Assembly: GCF_002007485.1 (NCBI RefSeq)
Contig: NZ_CP015820.1
Coordinates: forward strand, 2,172,501 to 2,236,500
DNA: 64,000 nt
Source of the DNA: Ditibartonella apihabitans
Lineage (GTDB): Bacteria > Pseudomonadota > Alphaproteobacteria > Rhizobiales > Rhizobiaceae
Reading direction: 5' to 3'
Part shown: piece by piece, positions 9,141 through 18,381 of the stretch
Layout of the letters: each line of letters opens with the position of its first letter
How positions within the stretch are numbered: position 1 is the stretch's first letter
Program-made: the position numbers and the translations under genes
The notes under the pieces: generated by a model
Database searches by the model: none
The model's input: only the letters and a program-made list of their open reading frames with translations
Told to the model about the DNA's origin: nothing

Positions 9141-9815
9141 CTAGCGTAAAAAGCTTACAATCGCCTGTTCGATATGTTGTTCAAGATCTTTTGGAAGTCC
9201 GAGTTTAGCCATAAGATTATCAAGATATTGGCGATTATCAGGCTTTTCCGGATCAAGTGTCATGCGGGAGGCCACATAAAGTTCGGTCTTTTGTTCGTCT
9301 GTATTCACATTGCTGACGAGATTGTCGAGATCAACCGGCTTGTTCAATTCATCCATCAAAAAGGAAGCCGTTTTCTGGTCAATTCCCGAACTTGCAATCT
9401 TGTTTTGTATCAGCGCGCGCTCTTTATCATCGACATGACCGTCGGCTTTGGCTGCCGTTATCATTGCCCGAACCAATGTCAGGGCAAAATCGCCATTATG
9501 GTCGGCACCGGTTTGACCGATTTCTGTCATATCCACTTTGGAATTGGCATTTTCGTCGTGTTTTTCGAAGTTTTTCAATGCATCGAAGGCAACACTGGCA
9601 ATTGCTGCCAAGCCGCCACCTTTTATCAAACCTTCAAGAATATTGCCTTTTTCGTTGCCACCAAAAAATCCGCCTATGAGATCAACGACCGAAAAGGTCG
9701 AAGATGGTGTCGAGGAAGCCGGTTTGTTTGTACTATTTTTGGAAGTGGTATTATTGGGGGAAGCGGAATTGTCGGGGTTCAGCAAATCTTTAAAAATCTG
9801 TTTAGGGTCAATCAT
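9141..9815 (-). CDS. DUF533 / TerB-like protein (YebE-like)
   Basis: 224 aa. After a short N-terminus and a Ser/Asn/Thr-rich linker (about residues 15-40) comes a glycine-rich hydrophobic segment (VVDLIGGFFGG...LAAIASVAFDAL). The C-terminal TerB-like helical domain follows (AMITAAKADGHVDDKERALI), the acidic motif shared by DUF533 and TerB proteins. E. coli YebE is the best-known relative; its function is not established beyond envelope-stress linkage. The start at 9815 has CGGAGA upstream; an earlier in-frame start adds 27 unconserved residues. It is isolated, with no obvious operon partner. Confidence 0.75.
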   Translation of the reverse strand: MIDPKQIFKDLLNPDNSASPNNTTSKNSTNKPASSTPSSTFSVVDLIGGFFGGNEKGNILEGLIKGGGLAAIASVAFDALKNFEKHDENANSKVDMTEIGQTGADHNGDFALTLVRAMITAAKADGHVDDKERALIQNKIASSGIDQKTASFLMDELNKPVDLDNLVSNVNTDEQKTELYVASRMTLDPEKPDNRQYLDNLMAKLGLPKDLEQHIEQAIVSFLR

Positions 9816-10216
9816 CGTCGTCTCCGTTTTGTGAAATTCCCGCTTCTTTGAAAAAAATAGATAGCGCCCTGTCCCTCCATTACAAGCATCACGCAAGAGA
9901 AAACCGGTGCCGACAATTTCTGAGCCCCCGTTTTAAGAGAACTGTGATATTTTATATTGAGGCTTCAGAATAAATGGCCTTTTGCAGAAAGCTGATATAT
10001 TGGCACTTGTCCTACTTTTCAGGAAAAGAGTCGTTCAATCCGTTCTTCTTATGCGTTTATCGTAATTTACGTTGTTCAAGCCTTATCGCTTGAAACTCCG
10101 GTATCACTTCAACTTTAAGTATTTTTGACAAAGCCGACAGGAAACTTGTCCGAACACTCTTTTCTAAAGCTTGGCTTACGCTTATAAGAATAAAAAAAGC
10201 TTTTTGGAGAACGACA
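9816..10216. other. Intergenic region before eda
   Basis: No gene seen. It contains an inverted repeat TTCAAG/CTTGAA with an 8-nt gap at 10075-10094. An AAAGCTT/AAGCTTT pair (10166-10203) flanks the stretch just before the eda ribosome-binding site. Both are possible promoter or operator elements, unproven. Confidence 0.35.
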
Positions 10217-10855
10217 ATGTCTCAGAAGACCGAACGTCTTTTACCTATTCTGCTTGGACAAAGTGTTATTCCGGTTCTTGTTATTGAACGACTGGGAGAT
10301 GCAGTGCCGGTTGCACGCGCCCTTGTCGAAGGGGGGCTGAAAGCGATCGAAATCACATTGCGTACCCCCGCAGCGCTAGATGCCATTCATGCAGTTTCGG
10401 AAGATGTGCCTGATGCCATTGTCGGAGCCGGTACAATTTTGAACGGCGATCAATATGCATCGGCCGAAAGTGCGGGGGCAAAATTTATTGTGAGCCCCGG
10501 CTTGACCGGTGAACTTATCGACGCCGCCGAGGATAGCGATATTCCGCTTCTTCCCGGAGCAGTGACACCAAGCGAATTGATGGGCGCACTCGAAGAAGGC
10601 TACCAATGTTTGAAATTTTTCCCTGCAACGGCAGCCGGCGGCATTGATTTTGTCAAATCACTTGCTTCCCCTTTTGCCGAGGTCAAATTTTGCCCGACAG
10701 GCGGTATTTCTCAAAATAACGCCGCCGATTGGCTTAAATTGCCCAATGTCGTTTGTATTGGCGGCTCGTGGGTGGCACCGAAAAAACTGATTGATGCCGG
10801 TGATTTTAAAGCCATTACCGAACTTGCAAAGAACGCATCAAAGCTGGCTGCCTGA
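10217..10855 (+). CDS. eda: KDPG/KHG aldolase (2-dehydro-3-deoxy-phosphogluconate aldolase)
   Basis: Class I aldolase of the Entner-Doudoroff pathway, 212 aa, splitting KDPG to pyruvate and glyceraldehyde 3-phosphate. Motifs are the catalytic Glu in EITLRTPAAL (residue ~47), GAGTI, and the Schiff-base lysine in CLKFFPA (residue ~135). A phosphate-binding GGI segment (PTGGISQNN) follows. A good GGAG Shine-Dalgarno precedes the ATG. It stands alone here; edd is not in the window. Confidence 0.92.
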   Translation: MSQKTERLLPILLGQSVIPVLVIERLGDAVPVARALVEGGLKAIEITLRTPAALDAIHAVSEDVPDAIVGAGTILNGDQYASAESAGAKFIVSPGLTGELIDAAEDSDIPLLPGAVTPSELMGALEEGYQCLKFFPATAAGGIDFVKSLASPFAEVKFCPTGGISQNNAADWLKLPNVVCIGGSWVAPKKLIDAGDFKAITELAKNASKLAA

Positions 10856-10877
10856 AAAACCGGTAGGAAAACAACCG

Positions 10878-10907
10878 GCCAAGCTCCTTGAAATATAAGA
10901 GCTTGGC
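10878..10907. terminator. Hairpin between eda and fpr, possible terminator
   Basis: A perfect 9-bp stem (GCCAAGCTC/GAGCTTGGC) with a 12-nt loop lies 22 bp after eda. The plus strand continues with A residues rather than T, so it is not a textbook terminator. On the minus strand it could end fpr transcripts weakly. Confidence 0.35.
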
Positions 10908-10957
10908 AAAAAATTAAACAATCCTGCCAAAACCAACCGGAATTGCCAATAACGAAA

Positions 10958-11002
10958 AGCCTTCGAGCCTTCGAGCCTTCGAGCCTTCGAGCCTTCGAGC
11001 CT
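10958..11002. repeat. 8-bp tandem repeat, about 5.6 copies
   Basis: Five exact copies of AGCCTTCG plus a partial sixth lie between the convergent eda and fpr genes. No function is evident; it is a candidate locus for length variation. Confidence 0.9.
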
Positions 11003-11027
11003 GTCCAAAAACAGTTTTACTCTTTTA

Positions 11028-11858
11028 TCAATCGACAAAAGCCCGTTCAACCACATAGGTAGCGGGGGCGTTATTTGCACCTTCAACAAGGCCGAATTCA
11101 CGACACATAGCAGCACAATCTTTCAGCATTGCCATTGAGCCGCAAATCATCGCGCGATCGGTTTCCGGATCAAGCTTTTTCAAACCGGTACGCTTGAAAA
11201 ACTCGCCACTGCGCATTGTGTCGGTAATTCGCCCCATATGCTCGGATTGCTCGCGTGTGGTCATGGGGTAGAATTTCAACTGGCTGGAAAATTCGCCAAT
11301 GAGAGGATCATTTCTTAAGTCCGCAACAAGTTCGCGCGCATAGTCGAGCTCTGCAACAAGCCGTGTTGTCTGGATAAGAATAACTTCTTCGAATTTTTCA
11401 TAAGTTTCCGGATCACGAATAAGGCTTGCAAAAGGTGCAACACCTGTTCCTGTAGAGAAGAGATAAAGCCGTTTACCCGGTAAAAGCGCATCAAGCACCA
11501 GAGTGCCGGTGGCTTTTTTGCGCATCAGCACAGTGTCGCCCACTTTGATTTTTTGCAAATGCTCGGTCAAAGGGCCATTCGGAACCTTGATGGAGAAAAA
11601 CTCCAATTGTTCGCTCCAGAACGGACTTGCAATGGAATAGGCACGGAAAACCGGCTTTTCGGCATTGGGTAAGCCGATCATCACAAACTCGCCCGACCGG
11701 AAACGGAAACTGTCCGGCCGGTTCAGGCGGAAACGGAAAAGCCTATCGGTATAATGTTTGACATCCTGCACAGTTAAAGCAAAAACATTTGCCGGTATCG
11801 GAAATGAAGACGGCGTGGCAGTCGCGTTCGAGGCTGCATTGTCGACAGGCGTAGTCAT
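11028..11858 (-). CDS. fpr: Ferredoxin/flavodoxin--NADP+ reductase
   Basis: FAD enzyme of 276 aa moving electrons between NADPH and ferredoxin or flavodoxin. The FAD-binding motif is RAYSIASP (about residue 73), followed by the NADP-binding GTGVAPF and the C-terminal CGS segment. The protein ends VERAFVD, the tail typical of bacterial subclass I FPRs of Rhizobiales. The N-terminal 20 residues are a low-complexity Ala/Thr/Ser extension. AAGGAAG lies 7 bp upstream of the ATG. In relatives this gene is linked to oxidative stress and iron-sulfur supply. Confidence 0.92.
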   Translation of the reverse strand: MTTPVDNAASNATATPSSFPIPANVFALTVQDVKHYTDRLFRFRLNRPDSFRFRSGEFVMIGLPNAEKPVFRAYSIASPFWSEQLEFFSIKVPNGPLTEHLQKIKVGDTVLMRKKATGTLVLDALLPGKRLYLFSTGTGVAPFASLIRDPETYEKFEEVILIQTTRLVAELDYARELVADLRNDPLIGEFSSQLKFYPMTTREQSEHMGRITDTMRSGEFFKRTGLKKLDPETDRAMICGSMAMLKDCAAMCREFGLVEGANNAPATYVVERAFVD

Positions 11859-12105
11859 CGGAATTCTTCCTTAATAAACTTTAGCAGATAAACTTGACAA
11901 ATTCAGGCATGATATAATGCCAAACGGTTGATCTGCCAACATCATAAAGCGAAGTTTCTTTATAATAACAAATTTGTTTTCGTCAAATGACAGTTGTAGA
12001 TAGTCTATTGTTTATGCAAAATAATTGCTTCAAAGCCGATAGACAAAACGGCTATTGTGACCACATATAGAAAATCGGAAGGCCGTTCGGGAACAAAACC
12101 ACATC

Positions 12106-13572
12106 ATGACAGAACAACTCAAATTCGGAACAAGCGGCTTGCGCGGTCTGGTGAGCGATTTAACCGATGATATTATCATGCGCTACACACGCGCGTTTTT
12201 GCGACATTTGGAAAAAATCGGCAAGATCAACAAAGATACAAGTGTTGTTGTCGGCTATGATCTGCGCTCGTCAAGCCCGCATATCAAAAACGTTGTCATA
12301 AAAACAATCGAAGATCAGGGCTATTCTGTTATCAATGCCGGTGAAGTGCCAACCCCTGCCCTTGCGCTTTATTCACTCAACTTTCGCTATCCGGCAATTA
12401 TGGTTACAGGAAGCCACATTCCCGATGACCGCAACGGGCTAAAATTTTACCGTCCCGATGGAGAAATAACCAAGCAAGACGAGCGTGCTATTGTCGGCGA
12501 ACTTGATAAATCCGGTAAGGGCGGTAAAGGCGGACTTTCAAGAAATGACACGCCCTATCACCTTGCCGAAAACTATCAATCCCCTCCTGTCGTTCCGGAT
12601 GTTCTCGAACTTTACCGGAAACGCTGCCTTTCCATTTTGCCGAAATCGGCACTTCAGGATATGAAAATCGGCGTCTATCAGCACAGTTCCATTGTGCGCG
12701 ATTTTCTCGTTGAAGTTTTATCAGCTCTCGGCGCGAAAACTGTCGCAATCGGTCGGGCTGACCATTTTGTTCCTGTCGATACCGAAGCATTACGTGATTT
12801 CGACCGCAAGCTTGCTCTTGATGCGGTGCGCCAATACGGGCTTGACGCACTGGTGTCGACCGATGGTGACGCAGACCGGCCGTTAATTGCCGGTTCTGAC
12901 GGAATATTTCTTAAAGGTGATGTGGTCGGAATGCTCACCGCGAAATATCTTTTTGCCGATGCTGTGGTCACCCCTGTCACCTCCACCTCGGCAGTCGAGA
13001 CAAGCCATTTTTTCGAACATGTCTACCGCACGTCTGTCGGCTCGCCCTATGTCATTGCAGGCATGAAACAGGCGTTAAGCGACGGCTATCATACGATCGT
13101 CGGTTTCGAAGCCAATGGCGGCGTTCTACTGGGAAGCGATATTTCAAGCGAAACTTGCGAATTGAAGAAATTGGCAACACGCGATGCAATGCTGCCTATT
13201 CTCGCTTTGTTGGGATTTGCACAATTGCGCGGCTCTTCTGTGCAGGCACTTTTGAGCGGACTTCCCATGCGTTTTACTGCCAGCAACCGTCTTTCCAATA
13301 TCGACACGGAAAAAGCCAAAGAAATTCTGCATGATCTTGAAGATGCGGCAACACGCATACATTTTTTCCATCCGCTCGGTAACATCGAACATTGGGATAT
13401 GATAGACGGTTTACGTGTCATTATGGACAATGGTGATATTGTGCATTTCCGCCTTTCCGGCAACGCGCCGGAATTGCGGTGTTACAGCGAAGCGGCCTCG
13501 CAAAAACAGGCCGACAAGCTTCTCGAATGGGGGCTTGAAAACATTGCTCGAACCTTGGAGAAAGCATCATGA
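12106..13572 (+). CDS. Phosphohexomutase (phosphomannomutase/phosphoglucomutase family)
   Basis: Alpha-D-phosphohexomutase, 488 aa. All four family signatures are present: the phosphoserine loop TGSHIP (around residue 105), the Mg-binding DGDADRP, the sugar-binding FEANGG, and the phosphate-binding RLSGNAPELR. It probably interconverts mannose 6-phosphate and mannose 1-phosphate for surface polysaccharide; glucose specificity is not excluded. The Shine-Dalgarno is weak. The stop overlaps the next gene as ATGA. Confidence 0.85.
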   Translation: MTEQLKFGTSGLRGLVSDLTDDIIMRYTRAFLRHLEKIGKINKDTSVVVGYDLRSSSPHIKNVVIKTIEDQGYSVINAGEVPTPALALYSLNFRYPAIMVTGSHIPDDRNGLKFYRPDGEITKQDERAIVGELDKSGKGGKGGLSRNDTPYHLAENYQSPPVVPDVLELYRKRCLSILPKSALQDMKIGVYQHSSIVRDFLVEVLSALGAKTVAIGRADHFVPVDTEALRDFDRKLALDAVRQYGLDALVSTDGDADRPLIAGSDGIFLKGDVVGMLTAKYLFADAVVTPVTSTSAVETSHFFEHVYRTSVGSPYVIAGMKQALSDGYHTIVGFEANGGVLLGSDISSETCELKKLATRDAMLPILALLGFAQLRGSSVQALLSGLPMRFTASNRLSNIDTEKAKEILHDLEDAATRIHFFHPLGNIEHWDMIDGLRVIMDNGDIVHFRLSGNAPELRCYSEAASQKQADKLLEWGLENIARTLEKAS

Positions 13573-13856
13573 TAAAGGTTATTGCACATTTCTATATCAA
13601 GCCCGAATTTGTTGAAAAGACGGAAAGTCTGTTCAAAGAACTCGTCGAAAAATCCCGTAAGGAAAAGGGCTGTATTTCCTACGAACTGTTTGAAGTTCAA
13701 GGCGATACCGGTCACATGGTTTTCATTGAAACATGGAAAGACAAAAACGCCCTTGATGCGCATAGCAAAACCGAACATTTTGTCCGCATTATCGATGAAT
13801 TGACTACGATGAGCTATAAGGAAGCGCTCGTTACCGTCATGACCCAGAAGCTGTGA
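13569..13856 (+). CDS. Antibiotic biosynthesis monooxygenase (ABM)-domain protein, YgiN-like
   Basis: Small alpha/beta ferredoxin-like protein, 95 aa. The ABM pattern is clear: IKVIAHFYIKPEF at the start, then KSRKEKGCISYELFE and an ETWKDKNALDAHSKTEHF core. Relatives include the quinol monooxygenase YgiN; many are uncharacterised. A GGAG site lies inside the end of the mutase gene and the start overlaps its stop by 4 bp, so the two are co-translated. A functional link to the mutase is not obvious. Confidence 0.8.
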   Translation: MIKVIAHFYIKPEFVEKTESLFKELVEKSRKEKGCISYELFEVQGDTGHMVFIETWKDKNALDAHSKTEHFVRIIDELTTMSYKEALVTVMTQKL

Positions 13857-13881
13857 CGATCAAACTAACTTTTTCAAAGAC

Positions 13882-13925
13882 AAAAGCAGCATTTGCAAAT
13901 CTCGTGCTTATGCTGCTTTTTCTTT
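13882..13925 (+). terminator. Rho-independent terminator after the ABM gene
   Basis: Stem AAAGCAGCA pairs with TGCTGCTTT and is followed by TTCTTT. It lies about 26 bp after the stop. Confidence 0.75.
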
Positions 13926-14082
13926 GTTCCCGAGCTTTGATTTATGCCGCACATGCGACGCGCATCAGGAATGATTATTTCATGAGTTTACGCAGATATT
14001 GAGCGGCGGAAATTATTGTCGCTTCAAAATTATTCTCGTTTTCAAATCATCTTTTCATGTGCCGGTTTATTGAAAGAAAAGT

Positions 14083-15459
14083 CTATTCATCGTCGACCTG
14101 TTGCTGTTCGGGCAAAAGCAGATTGAGGATAATTGCCGTAATACCACCGGCAGCAAGGCCGGATTTCATAATATCGGCCATAAACGCCGGAAGATGGCTC
14201 ACAAAAGCCGGTACTTGCGGCACACCGACACCAACGCTCAAGGCAATTGCAATGATGAGAAGCGCACGCCGGTCGAGCTTGATTGACGAAAGGATATTGA
14301 TTCCGGAGGCTGCAACCGAGCCGAACATGATCATGGCAGCACCGCCAAGAACCGGTTCCGGCATTGCTTGTATGAGGGCGGCAATTTTCGGAAAAAGACC
14401 AAGAACAACAAGAATAGCAGCAATCCACAAGCCGACATAGCGGCTTGCAACGCCGGTCAACTGGATAATACCGTTATTTTGCGCAAAGACCGAACTTGGA
14501 AATGTATTAAAGAAACCGGCAAGAAGCGAATTGGCGCCATTGACAAGTACACCGCCCTTTATCCTCTTCATCCATAATGGCCCCGAAACAGGTTCGCTTG
14601 AAATTTTGCTTGTTGCTGTAATGTCGCCAACCGCTTCAAGAGAGGTGACAAGATAGATCATGATGAGCGGAATAAAGAGCGACCACGAAAAAGACAGTCC
14701 GAAATGGAGCGGCCTTGGCAAAGCAAAAAGTGCGGAATGTTCAAAACCGGAAAAATCGAGCCTGCCCATAAAGCCCGCCATGGCATAGCCGACAGCAAGG
14801 GCAAGAATAATGGCACTGGAGCGCACCCACGTAATCGTCACACGGTTTAAAAGAATGATAAGCGCAAAGACGGTGCATGACAAAGCGAGATTTTGTAAAC
14901 TGGCAAAACTTCCCTTCTCGCCCAGTGATGCATAACCGCCTCCCATACTGATAAGCCCCTCTTTAATAAGCGTAAGGCCAATCAATAAAACCACAATACC
15001 GGTGACAAGCGGCGTAATCATACGGCTGATAAAGGGGAGAATGCGCGAAACCGACATTTCGATAAAAGAACCGGCAATCACCACACCGAAGACCGCCGAC
15101 ATGACCTCGTTTGCCGGAATACCGCTTGCAACCATGGCCGCAGAACCGGCCGAAAGCGGCCCGACAAAATTGAAACTGGTTCCTTGCACAATCAATAAAC
15201 CGGCACCGAAGGGGCCAATTTTTTTGCACTGTACAAAGGTCGCAACGCCCGAAATGATAAGCGACATGGATAAAACCATGGCTGTATCTTCCGGTGATAC
15301 ACCGGCAGCACTACAAATGATAAATCCCGGCGTAATGATCGGCACAATAATTGCCAATAAATGTTGGAGAGCGGCCAAAAACGCGACAGGTGCATGCGGA
15401 TGGTCATTCATCTCGAAAACGAGATCACCCGATTTTTTATGCGTTTTATAATTCTCCAT
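14083..15459 (-). CDS. Purine (xanthine/uric acid) permease, NCS2 family
   Basis: Proton-coupled nucleobase transporter, 458 aa with about 12-14 membrane segments. NCS2 marks are the LQHLLAI motif in helix 1, the FEAVGD-like segment SLEAVGDI in helix 8 and the family signature QNNGIIQLTG in helix 10. The QNNG form with this spacing is seen in xanthine transporters such as XanQ/XanP and in urate carriers, rather than uracil UraA. GGAGAAAG lies just upstream of the ATG. It is a single-gene unit convergent with the mutase operon. Confidence 0.88.
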   Translation of the reverse strand: MENYKTHKKSGDLVFEMNDHPHAPVAFLAALQHLLAIIVPIITPGFIICSAAGVSPEDTAMVLSMSLIISGVATFVQCKKIGPFGAGLLIVQGTSFNFVGPLSAGSAAMVASGIPANEVMSAVFGVVIAGSFIEMSVSRILPFISRMITPLVTGIVVLLIGLTLIKEGLISMGGGYASLGEKGSFASLQNLALSCTVFALIILLNRVTITWVRSSAIILALAVGYAMAGFMGRLDFSGFEHSALFALPRPLHFGLSFSWSLFIPLIMIYLVTSLEAVGDITATSKISSEPVSGPLWMKRIKGGVLVNGANSLLAGFFNTFPSSVFAQNNGIIQLTGVASRYVGLWIAAILVVLGLFPKIAALIQAMPEPVLGGAAMIMFGSVAASGINILSSIKLDRRALLIIAIALSVGVGVPQVPAFVSHLPAFMADIMKSGLAAGGITAIILNLLLPEQQQVDDE

Positions 15460-15774
15460 CGGCTTTCTCCATCAGCACAACATGATGCGTGAAAATTGAA
15501 GGGAAATTTTCAGGTTAACGTTCTAGTTGAGGATTGATAAAGAAAGGTCAAGTCTATTCGACTGTGAGCGGCATTTATCCACCAGCAAGCAAGGCCATTT
15601 CAATATATAATTCTTAGAACAATCCCGCGATGAGACGATTCTCTCTCAAGATTTAAGCGGGCGCTTCTTGCAAGAAAACATCTTGTTGGCCTTAAAACAA
15701 CAATTATATGCAATAACGGCATTGAACAAAAAACCGGATACCCGTTTCTATAAAATCCGGATTGGACGAGAAAA
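15460..15774. other. Intergenic region between divergent permease and CueR-like genes
   Basis: It must hold both promoters. A CCGGAT/ATCCGG inverted repeat with 15-nt spacing (15734-15760) lies 15 bp before the MerR-family start and could be its own operator. No gene seen. Confidence 0.35.
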
Positions 15775-16176
15775 ATGAATATTGGTGAAGCAGCAAAACA
15801 ATCGGGTCTTAGTGCAAAAATGATCCGCCATTATGAGGAAACCGGACTTATTTCACCAGCCCATCGGAGTGAAAACGGCTATCGCGTTTATACCGATGAA
15901 GATATTCAAACTTTACGCTTCATCCGCCGCTCGCGACTGCTCGGTTTTTCTTCCGAAGATATCCGCGTTCTCCTCGGATTATGGAAAGATCATAGCCGTG
16001 CTTCAAGCGAGGTTAAAAAACTCGCACTTTCCCATATCAAGGCTTTGCAGGAAAAAATGGATTCTTTACAGGTGATGATTAATACACTCGACCACCTTGT
16101 CCATCACTGCCATGGTGATGACAGGCCGGACTGCCCGATTCTGGAAGATCTTGCAGGGTGCAGTCATTGCCACTGA
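15775..16176 (+). CDS. cueR: MerR-family copper-responsive regulator (CueR-like)
   Basis: 133 aa. The N-terminal MerR winged helix (MNIGEAAKQSGLSAKMIRHYE) is followed by the dimerisation helix and a metal loop. C112 and C120 are exactly at the positions of the Cu(I) ligands in E. coli CueR, in HCHGDDRPDC. An extra C-terminal CSHCH may also bind metal. It should sense Cu(I), Ag(I) or Au(I) and activate copper export; no copper ATPase gene is in the window, so it acts at a distance. Confidence 0.85.
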   Translation: MNIGEAAKQSGLSAKMIRHYEETGLISPAHRSENGYRVYTDEDIQTLRFIRRSRLLGFSSEDIRVLLGLWKDHSRASSEVKKLALSHIKALQEKMDSLQVMINTLDHLVHHCHGDDRPDCPILEDLAGCSHCH

Positions 16177-16282
16177 TGAAACTTGCCGTTATATTTTTTA
16201 AAAAGTTCACTTCTGGCAAATCTCTTCATGCTATTTTGAGCGCGGCAAATCTTGCGAAGCTTAAAAAAATACCATGCTTGTT

Positions 16283-16327
16283 TGTCACAATTTAGCGATT
16301 TTAAAGAAAACACTTTTTATTGTGACA
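16283..16327 (+). promoter_or_regulatory. Perfect inverted repeat upstream of lldD, candidate operator
   Basis: TGTCACAAT and ATTGTGACA form an exact 9-bp inverted repeat with a 27-nt gap, centres 36 bp apart, ending 44 bp before the lldD start. This could be a repressor or activator site for lactate control. The cognate regulator is not adjacent. Confidence 0.5.
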
Positions 16328-16371
16328 GAAGAATACTACACATGAGATAATAAGAATAAACGGAATTTGAA

Positions 16372-17532
16372 ATGCGTAAAATACTTGAGATCAACGATCT
16401 TAAAAAACTCGCCAAACGTCGCGTACCCAAGATGTTTTTTGACTATGCCGATTCCGGAGCATGGACAGAAAGCACTTATCGCGCCAATGAAGAAGACTTC
16501 AAAAAAATAAAGCTGCGCCAGCGTGTTCTGGTCGATATGACCAATCGTTCGCTTGAAAGCGAAATGATTGGCCAGAAAGTATCTATGCCGGTTGCTTTGT
16601 CACCCACCGGTTTGACAGGCATGCAACATGCCAATGGAGAAATGTTGGCAGCGCAGGCTGCCGAAGAATTCGGCGTGCCTTTCACATTGTCGACAATGAG
16701 CATTTGCTCGATTGAAGATGTCGCATCGGTGACCAAAAAACCGTTCTGGTTCCAGCTTTATGTGATGAAAGATCGCGACTTTATCGCCGACCTTATCAAT
16801 CGTGCAAAAGCAGCCAAATGCGGGGCATTGGTTCTGACGCTGGATTTGCAGATTTTAGGACAGCGCCATAAAGATTTGCGCAACAACCTGTCTGCCCCTC
16901 CAAAATTCACTTTGAAAAATCTCTGGCAAATGATGACATGCCCGAAATGGTGCATGGAGATGTTGCAGACCAATAGAAGAACATTCCGCAATATTGCGGG
17001 ACATGCCAAAAACGTAACGGATTTGTCTTCGTTGAGTTTGTGGACAGCCTCGCAATTCGACCCGAAGCTCAACTGGAACGATGTCGAATGGATCAAGAAA
17101 ATTTGGGGTGGCAAGCTTATCCTGAAAGGCATTCTTGATGTAGAAGATGCCAAAATGGCTGTCAAAACCGGTGCCGATGCCATTCTGGTTTCAAACCATG
17201 GTGGCCGCCAGCTTGACGGTGCTCCTTCAACCATTTCTGTTTTGCCGGAAATTGTTGATGCTGTCGGAGATATGATAGAAATCCATGTTGATGGTGGTAT
17301 CCGTTCCGGTCAGGATGTGTTGAAGGCTTTGGCGCTTGGCGCCAAAGGCACATTTATCGGCCGTCCGTTCCTCTACGGGCTTGGTGCTTTGGGCAAACCC
17401 GGTGTCACCAAAGCCTTGGAAATTATCCGTAACGAGCTTGATATTTCGATGGCACTTTGCGGCAAGAAGAAAATTGCCGACCTCACCCATGATGTCCTTT
17501 ATGATTTCAGGCCGTCGAAACCGAAACTTTAA
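16372..17532 (+). CDS. lldD: L-lactate dehydrogenase, FMN-dependent (quinone)
   Basis: Alpha-hydroxy-acid oxidase family, 386 aa, oxidising L-lactate to pyruvate and passing electrons to the respiratory chain. Seen are the N-terminal DYADSGAWTESTYR, SPTGLTGM, LTLDLQ(I)LGQRHKDLRN, the catalytic His/Arg in SNHGGRQLDGA, and the FMN phosphate loop DGGIRSGQDVLKALALGA. The Shine-Dalgarno is weak (GGAATTTGA). It is single, with an inverted repeat upstream and a terminator 28 bp after. The length and the DLQ-LGQRH form fit LldD rather than glycolate oxidase. Confidence 0.9.
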   Translation: MRKILEINDLKKLAKRRVPKMFFDYADSGAWTESTYRANEEDFKKIKLRQRVLVDMTNRSLESEMIGQKVSMPVALSPTGLTGMQHANGEMLAAQAAEEFGVPFTLSTMSICSIEDVASVTKKPFWFQLYVMKDRDFIADLINRAKAAKCGALVLTLDLQILGQRHKDLRNNLSAPPKFTLKNLWQMMTCPKWCMEMLQTNRRTFRNIAGHAKNVTDLSSLSLWTASQFDPKLNWNDVEWIKKIWGGKLILKGILDVEDAKMAVKTGADAILVSNHGGRQLDGAPSTISVLPEIVDAVGDMIEIHVDGGIRSGQDVLKALALGAKGTFIGRPFLYGLGALGKPGVTKALEIIRNELDISMALCGKKKIADLTHDVLYDFRPSKPKL

Positions 17533-17560
17533 GAAAAGCAATATAATGGACTATTCGATA

Positions 17561-17586
17561 AGCCGGACATTTTGCCCGGCTTTTTC
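17561..17586 (+). terminator. Rho-independent terminator of lldD
   Basis: AGCCGG/CCGGCT stem with a short loop followed by TTTTT. Confidence 0.8.
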
Positions 17587-17931
17587 AATGCTTCTGCTTT
17601 GTTGAAACCGGATGATCTACCGGCGTTGAAGACAAGCCGATTTCAAAAGATATAAAACATCGCGCCCCTATTGCAGAGCTTCTTTTATGATATTTTGCGC
17701 CGGTTTTTTGAACAGGATGATAAATTAAAGAAGCAATTCGAGGCTTTTATGCCTTCATAAGCAAACCTTGATAGCCGGATGTTTGGCCTAAGTTCCACAA
17801 GGTCAATTCGGGACAAACAGGCCGGTTTTTGACGTATTTAAAAAAGGTGCGACAACCAATACTGATCTTCAACGAACCAAGGCCGGTATTTGTCAAAGGC
17901 CGTTGAACATAAATAAATGTCAGAGACACCC
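17587..17931. other. Intergenic region between convergent lldD and the Lrp-type gene
   Basis: AT-rich with scattered CCGG words. I see no gene, repeat or clear terminator for the minus-strand gene. Confidence 0.4.
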
Positions 17932-18381
17932 TCACCGCTGCATCAAAACAGAGCGGATGGAAAAGCTTGAGTGGATGCGCGCAACACCGGGAAGACGTGA
18001 TAATATTTCCTTGTGAATGGTTTCATAAGCGGCGGCATTTTCTGCTTCCGCGCGCAGCCAATAATCTGCGTCCCCCGTCATCAAATAACATTCCTTGATT
18101 TCCGGATGGCGGCGCACAGCCGCCTCGAAACGGTTCAAATATTCTTCCGTTTGTTTTTCAAGTGTAATCTGGATAATGGCAATAAGCCGGTCTTCTCCTT
18201 CAACACTTCCCAATATGGCGGTAAACCCGCGAATAACGCCGCTTTCTTCCAATAATTTTACACGCCTCAAACATGCCGAGGGCGAAAGCCCGACTTCGGC
18301 AGCAAGATTTGCATTGGTCATGCGCCCGTCACGACGCAACAGGCGGATGATATTACGATCTATTGCATCAAGGTTTTGCAT
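17932..18381 (-). CDS. Lrp/AsnC-family regulator, probable regulator of alr-dadA
   Basis: 149 aa. An N-terminal HTH (MTNANLAAEVGLSPSACLRR, residues 21-40) is followed by the RAM ligand-binding domain (GVIRGFTAILGS onward, with the MTGDADYWLR signature). Divergent placement directly opposite alr-dadA matches DadR-type regulators that sense alanine. Repeated AATATTTCAA words in the shared 193-bp promoter region are candidate sites. Confidence 0.88.
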   Translation of the reverse strand: MQNLDAIDRNIIRLLRRDGRMTNANLAAEVGLSPSACLRRVKLLEESGVIRGFTAILGSVEGEDRLIAIIQITLEKQTEEYLNRFEAAVRRHPEIKECYLMTGDADYWLRAEAENAAAYETIHKEILSRLPGVARIHSSFSIRSVLMQR

